This document shows, one piece after another, positions 60,909 to 64,000 of a stretch of 64,000 bases of DNA (within the stretch, counting starts at the first letter, position 1; the number at the start of each line of letters is the position of its first letter). This DNA is from Panorpa germanica (lineage: Eukaryota > Arthropoda > Insecta > Mecoptera > Panorpidae), in assembly GCA_963678705.1 (NCBI GenBank), contig OY783212.1, positions 13,826,001 to 13,890,000 on the forward strand, written 5' to 3'. The notes beneath the pieces were generated by a model. That model was not told the origin of the DNA, searched no databases, and worked only from the letters and a program-made list of their open reading frames with translations. Position numbers and translations under genes: made by a program.

Positions 60909-63353
60909 TATATTAGATATCTCAAACACAGAATTTTTACTATTTGCGAATCTGTATCTCAAAATCAACAAAAAGTAGAGTTGTCTTCATATAATTATAA
61001 ACAAATTTATTTAGTTGGTTAAATTTATATAAATGAATTAATGTCGAAATGCACACAGAAATGAATGTATAATTAAATAATATCAAAGTATAATTGCTCT
61101 CTTCAAATATTAGAGACATTCTACAGAAACAGTAGAAACCCAATTTGACATTTCTGTACCAAGTTTTCCCTAGCTGCACTTGTGCTTCACATCGCCTCGC
61201 ATTGCATACAATGTATTTTATTTGCATGGTAAGATTTGTCCTCGCTTTGTACACAGAATAATGCTTCAAATAAGGGTAAACTCAATGTCTGTAAAAACTG
61301 ATGTTTGTTCACATACACTTAGCATTGTTCCTAGATTGTGTTCTGCTGGTTTCATACACCAACATCTAGATTACAGTTTGGTTCCCTGATTTCTCAGCGC
61401 TGTAAATTGGAATAATAAACCAGAATGCAAATATATCAAGAAACACATACTCACACTCGCATTCACACATACATTCATACCTAAAGAAGGTCAATTTATG
61501 TTCCTCATTTATTATGTATAAGGTAAACACGTACCAAGATTTAGAGTTAAGTATTTGCACGCATCTAACGTTTCAATCTTTATTCATTACTTAGTAAACA
61601 CAAATGCCATATTTACGTAGCATTCATGCTGAAGATTAGAGATAAATGTTACATACTCTATAATTTAGAAGATAAATAATGTATAGTACATATTTATTTT
61701 TGAATACCATTTTTGATACGTATTAGTGAATTATTATATTTTCTATCTTGTGAATATGGCACAAATGCCTGTCTAGTTTAACCTTTGTGTACTACCTAAG
61801 GCTCTAACGAAATACATTAATTATTTACAAAACATTGTCGACATTGCTGTCAAGATACTCGTATCTGAAACGAAGATGTTTAATATGTATTTAACTCCGG
61901 TATTTCTGAATTTAGATTAAACTGAGAAGGTTATTCTGTCGTACCCACGCCACAGCCACAGTCACAAACACAAATCTGGCAACTAGAACACTAGTAGTGG
62001 TTGTGATAACCTCGTGCTATGGGTCTCAAAATGTTGTACAATTATGAAGGACATCATTATCTAATTATCCTGAAAATTTAAAATCGATTGGTCGTTTAAG
62101 ACTGGAGATAAATTTAATCAAAATCATTTCCAATTAGAACGTATGAGAGGCAAATGCATTTTACATAGGGTTACTATAGTTGTCTATGGTGTTTTCTTAA
62201 CATTTCATAAATACAACTACACACAAAAAATGGATGTTACTTTACTTTACTTAAGTCTAAATTAATGGTAGGTAAATCTTATTATATACTGCGTTAAGCG
62301 GGAATAATGACGAATACACTTTTTCTTGATAATAACATACGACTAATTAATTTAATTCAAGCACTATTTTAATTATCATAAATTTCTATAAAACGAAAAA
62401 GAAAAAAATATATATGTTTTATATTTAATACAGCTTTATAAATTTTGAAAACTTTCAGCATCGAAACTTTCGTACTAATTATCATATTCTTGAATTAATT
62501 ATAAAATAATTTTATATGAAATCCGAGTTAATAGAACCACCACAAAATAATTCCAATTGATGTACACAGTTAGGAAATGATATTGATAAAAATTTAATAA
62601 AATATCAAGTTTTATAGTTGGCGGTAACATTTATACAACATATTTATGAATCATAAAAGTAATGCTGGTAATATTGTTGATTTTATCTAATATACCTCGC
62701 AGTTTATAACAACATAACTTCAGGAATCAATGCCATTGAAGTTGTAATGAAATATCACCATAACGTTTATATTTTTACTTTACGAGTACATATATGTAAA
62801 AAGATTTAAATCTCATTTATAATATCATCTTGTTTATTTACTTATTGTCCTACATAAAGCGATGTAAACGTAATATACTTTGAAGCAAATATGTTCGTAG
62901 CCTTACAATACGCTTATGTATACATCCATATATCAAGTAGATAGTCGTACTATACCTCTGTAAGGAATTATATGACACAGGGAAGATTTATGCTTTATGT
63001 ATACCTTTATATTTTCACTATATTTGGGATATATTTTCGAACATTTTAGTATGATCACATAGTAAAGTCATAGAGAACCCAAGGGAACAAGAAACATAGT
63101 TTTACGAACCTCCCTAATTCAGTGGGGAATAAAAAGAAGTAGACCACAAAAATATCGGCCACGAAATGACCACAAACTTTCCAACTGAACAAACTTTTAC
63201 ACTTTAGCAATATATTGGTAATTTATAAAGGTGTTTTCTTCATTCAGTACGTTGATTGATCCGGGGGAAGTGAAGGAGGACAGTTATCCAATCAAATAAA
63301 TTGATTTCATAAATTGTGACAGATATATTTGGGAGTAAAGTGTCCATTCATTG
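60909..63353. other. AT-rich non-coding DNA, 2.4 kb
   Basis: TACTCGTA at 61856 and TACGAGTA at 62781. A GC-richer patch at 61165-61227 (CACATCGCCTCGCATTGC) has an AG before it and GGTAAGA after it, but was not accepted as an exon. The antisense 109-codon frame at 60940-61269 lacks any motif. Confidence 0.5.
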
Positions 63354-63372
63354 TACTCGTAGTATACTCGTA
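63354..63372 (+). repeat. Paired TACTCGTA octamers
   Basis: TACTCGTAGTATACTCGTA contains two exact octamers starting 11 bp apart (63354 and 63365), the tightest spacing of this over-represented motif in the window. Confidence 0.8.
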
Positions 63373-63785
63373 GCTAGCCGTCAACTTTATTAATGATTTT
63401 TAGGATTATCGTTGAACAATCATTAATTACAAAGTACATCTAATGCGAATATTATCACTATTGATTTATTTTGGGTCATATGTCAATTACTGAATTGTCT
63501 GTCAAAAAACAATCTTGTTTTTAGTGCTTATCCTATTTTTAATTACTTCTATTCTCAATATGATCATTTAAATGAAAATAAAATTAATTATACATATATA
63601 TAAATCATATTAATCGTCCCGTTCGTTAGTCAGTCCACATCTCCACTGAAATATTTGAGACTTAAATATTACTTTCGTCGTTATCCTAAAACAAGCTCAG
63701 TATTCATAGATGTCTCACTAATCAACTGCACAATCGATGTATTAACATGAGAAGCATATATATATGTTCATAAATCTTTAATTGC
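63373..63785. other. AT-rich non-coding DNA
   Basis: Nothing recognised. Confidence 0.5.
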
Positions 63786-63810
63786 GGGTGGGGGTGAAGG
63801 GAGAGGGGGG
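63786..63810 (+). other. G-quadruplex motif
   Basis: G runs of 3, 5, 3 and 6 are separated by loops T, TGAA and AGA. This is a second canonical quadruplex pattern, about 7 kb from the one at 56777 and on the same strand. Confidence 0.7.
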
Positions 63811-64000
63811 TTTTAAATCTTCACAAGGATATTGATTGTAAATCACATAAGCATTGTTAACAATGCGAATGTATAGTTACTATTTAATTAGTTCTTTTGT
63901 TATTTTTAGAGATTTTTGAATTGTTAGAATTTTAAATAATATGAACAAATGGCAAAGGGTTTGTTTACAATGGTCACATTTGGTGTGTGTGATGTATTTG
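63811..64000. other. AT-rich non-coding DNA at window end
   Basis: Nothing recognised. Confidence 0.5.

Noticed and set aside
61165-61234. Exon-like patch between CCCTAG and ATGGTAAGA
   Set aside because: The donor is fair, but the acceptor pyrimidine tract is short and the peptide is unremarkable. Weaker than the 25.8-kb case.
60940-61269. 109-codon antisense open frame
   Set aside because: No recognisable motif; the second half is Tyr/Phe/Ile-rich AT translation.
1-64000. CRISPR array, insertion sequences, operons, phage or plasmid features
   Set aside because: No regularly spaced repeats with unique spacers and no bacterial gene organisation. Composition and transposon types are animal.

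Overview
This is a strongly AT-rich (about 70% A+T by eye) eukaryotic window, most probably from an insect. The mobile-element remnants are of animal and mainly insect type: a mariner transposase start, several non-LTR retrotransposon tails, a reverse-transcriptase palm fragment, a PIF/Harbinger-like MITE pair with TTA target duplications, and TA-flanked MITEs. There is also a degenerate 'GTTGAACAAAGGCCT' repeat of a kind I associate with Lepidoptera. The order is not settled by what I can see. Nothing is bacterial: there are no operons, and no rRNA or tRNA.

No complete protein gene was found in 64 kb. Nearly all open frames are short, start and stop at random, and do not look like any family I know. 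The window therefore reads as intergenic DNA or the inside of a very long intron. The best host coding candidate is a 63-nt, in-frame, splice-bounded segment at 25824-25886 on the + strand. Its acceptor is fused directly to a donor-like GTGAGT (TTTCTATTTCAG/GTGAGT), which is the layout of a recursive-splicing site in long insect introns. A weaker terminal-exon candidate lies at 54024-54078. The most regulatory-looking patch is a GC-richer block at 58.7-58.9 kb with a 7-bp tandem repeat, followed by CRE-type TGACGT sites up to 59.2 kb.

Layout. 0-4.4 kb: short tandem repeats, two long (TA)n tracts, and a 5'-truncated non-LTR element with target duplications. 9.5-12.1 kb: an old non-LTR-like repeat, a hAT-like element and a fold-back element with 86-bp arms. 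18.4-18.8 kb: a second hAT-like MITE with an internal tandem repeat. 20-24.3 kb: a (TA)n tract, an antisense non-LTR tail of the same family as at 4 kb, a 28-bp tandem repeat, and an interspersed element with a GC hairpin. 25.8 kb: the splice candidate. 29.4-30 kb: a second type of non-LTR tail with a clean 14-bp duplication. 37.2-40.0 kb: two related Harbinger-like MITEs in direct orientation, 1.3 kb apart. 41-48 kb: a TA-MITE, a (TA)n tract, a mariner relic, an RT relic and a second TA-MITE. 49-51.6 kb: a cluster of a ~44-bp repeat family, a (GT)n tract, a dispersed repeat shared with 22.4 kb, and a transposon end. 56.8-64 kb: two G-quadruplex-type motifs, the GC/CRE region and a third TA-MITE.

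The strongest unexplained signal is the octamer TACTCGTA. I count at least 26 exact copies on the two strands, against roughly 2 expected for this base composition. Almost all sit in unrelated flanking sequence and outside recognisable transposons.
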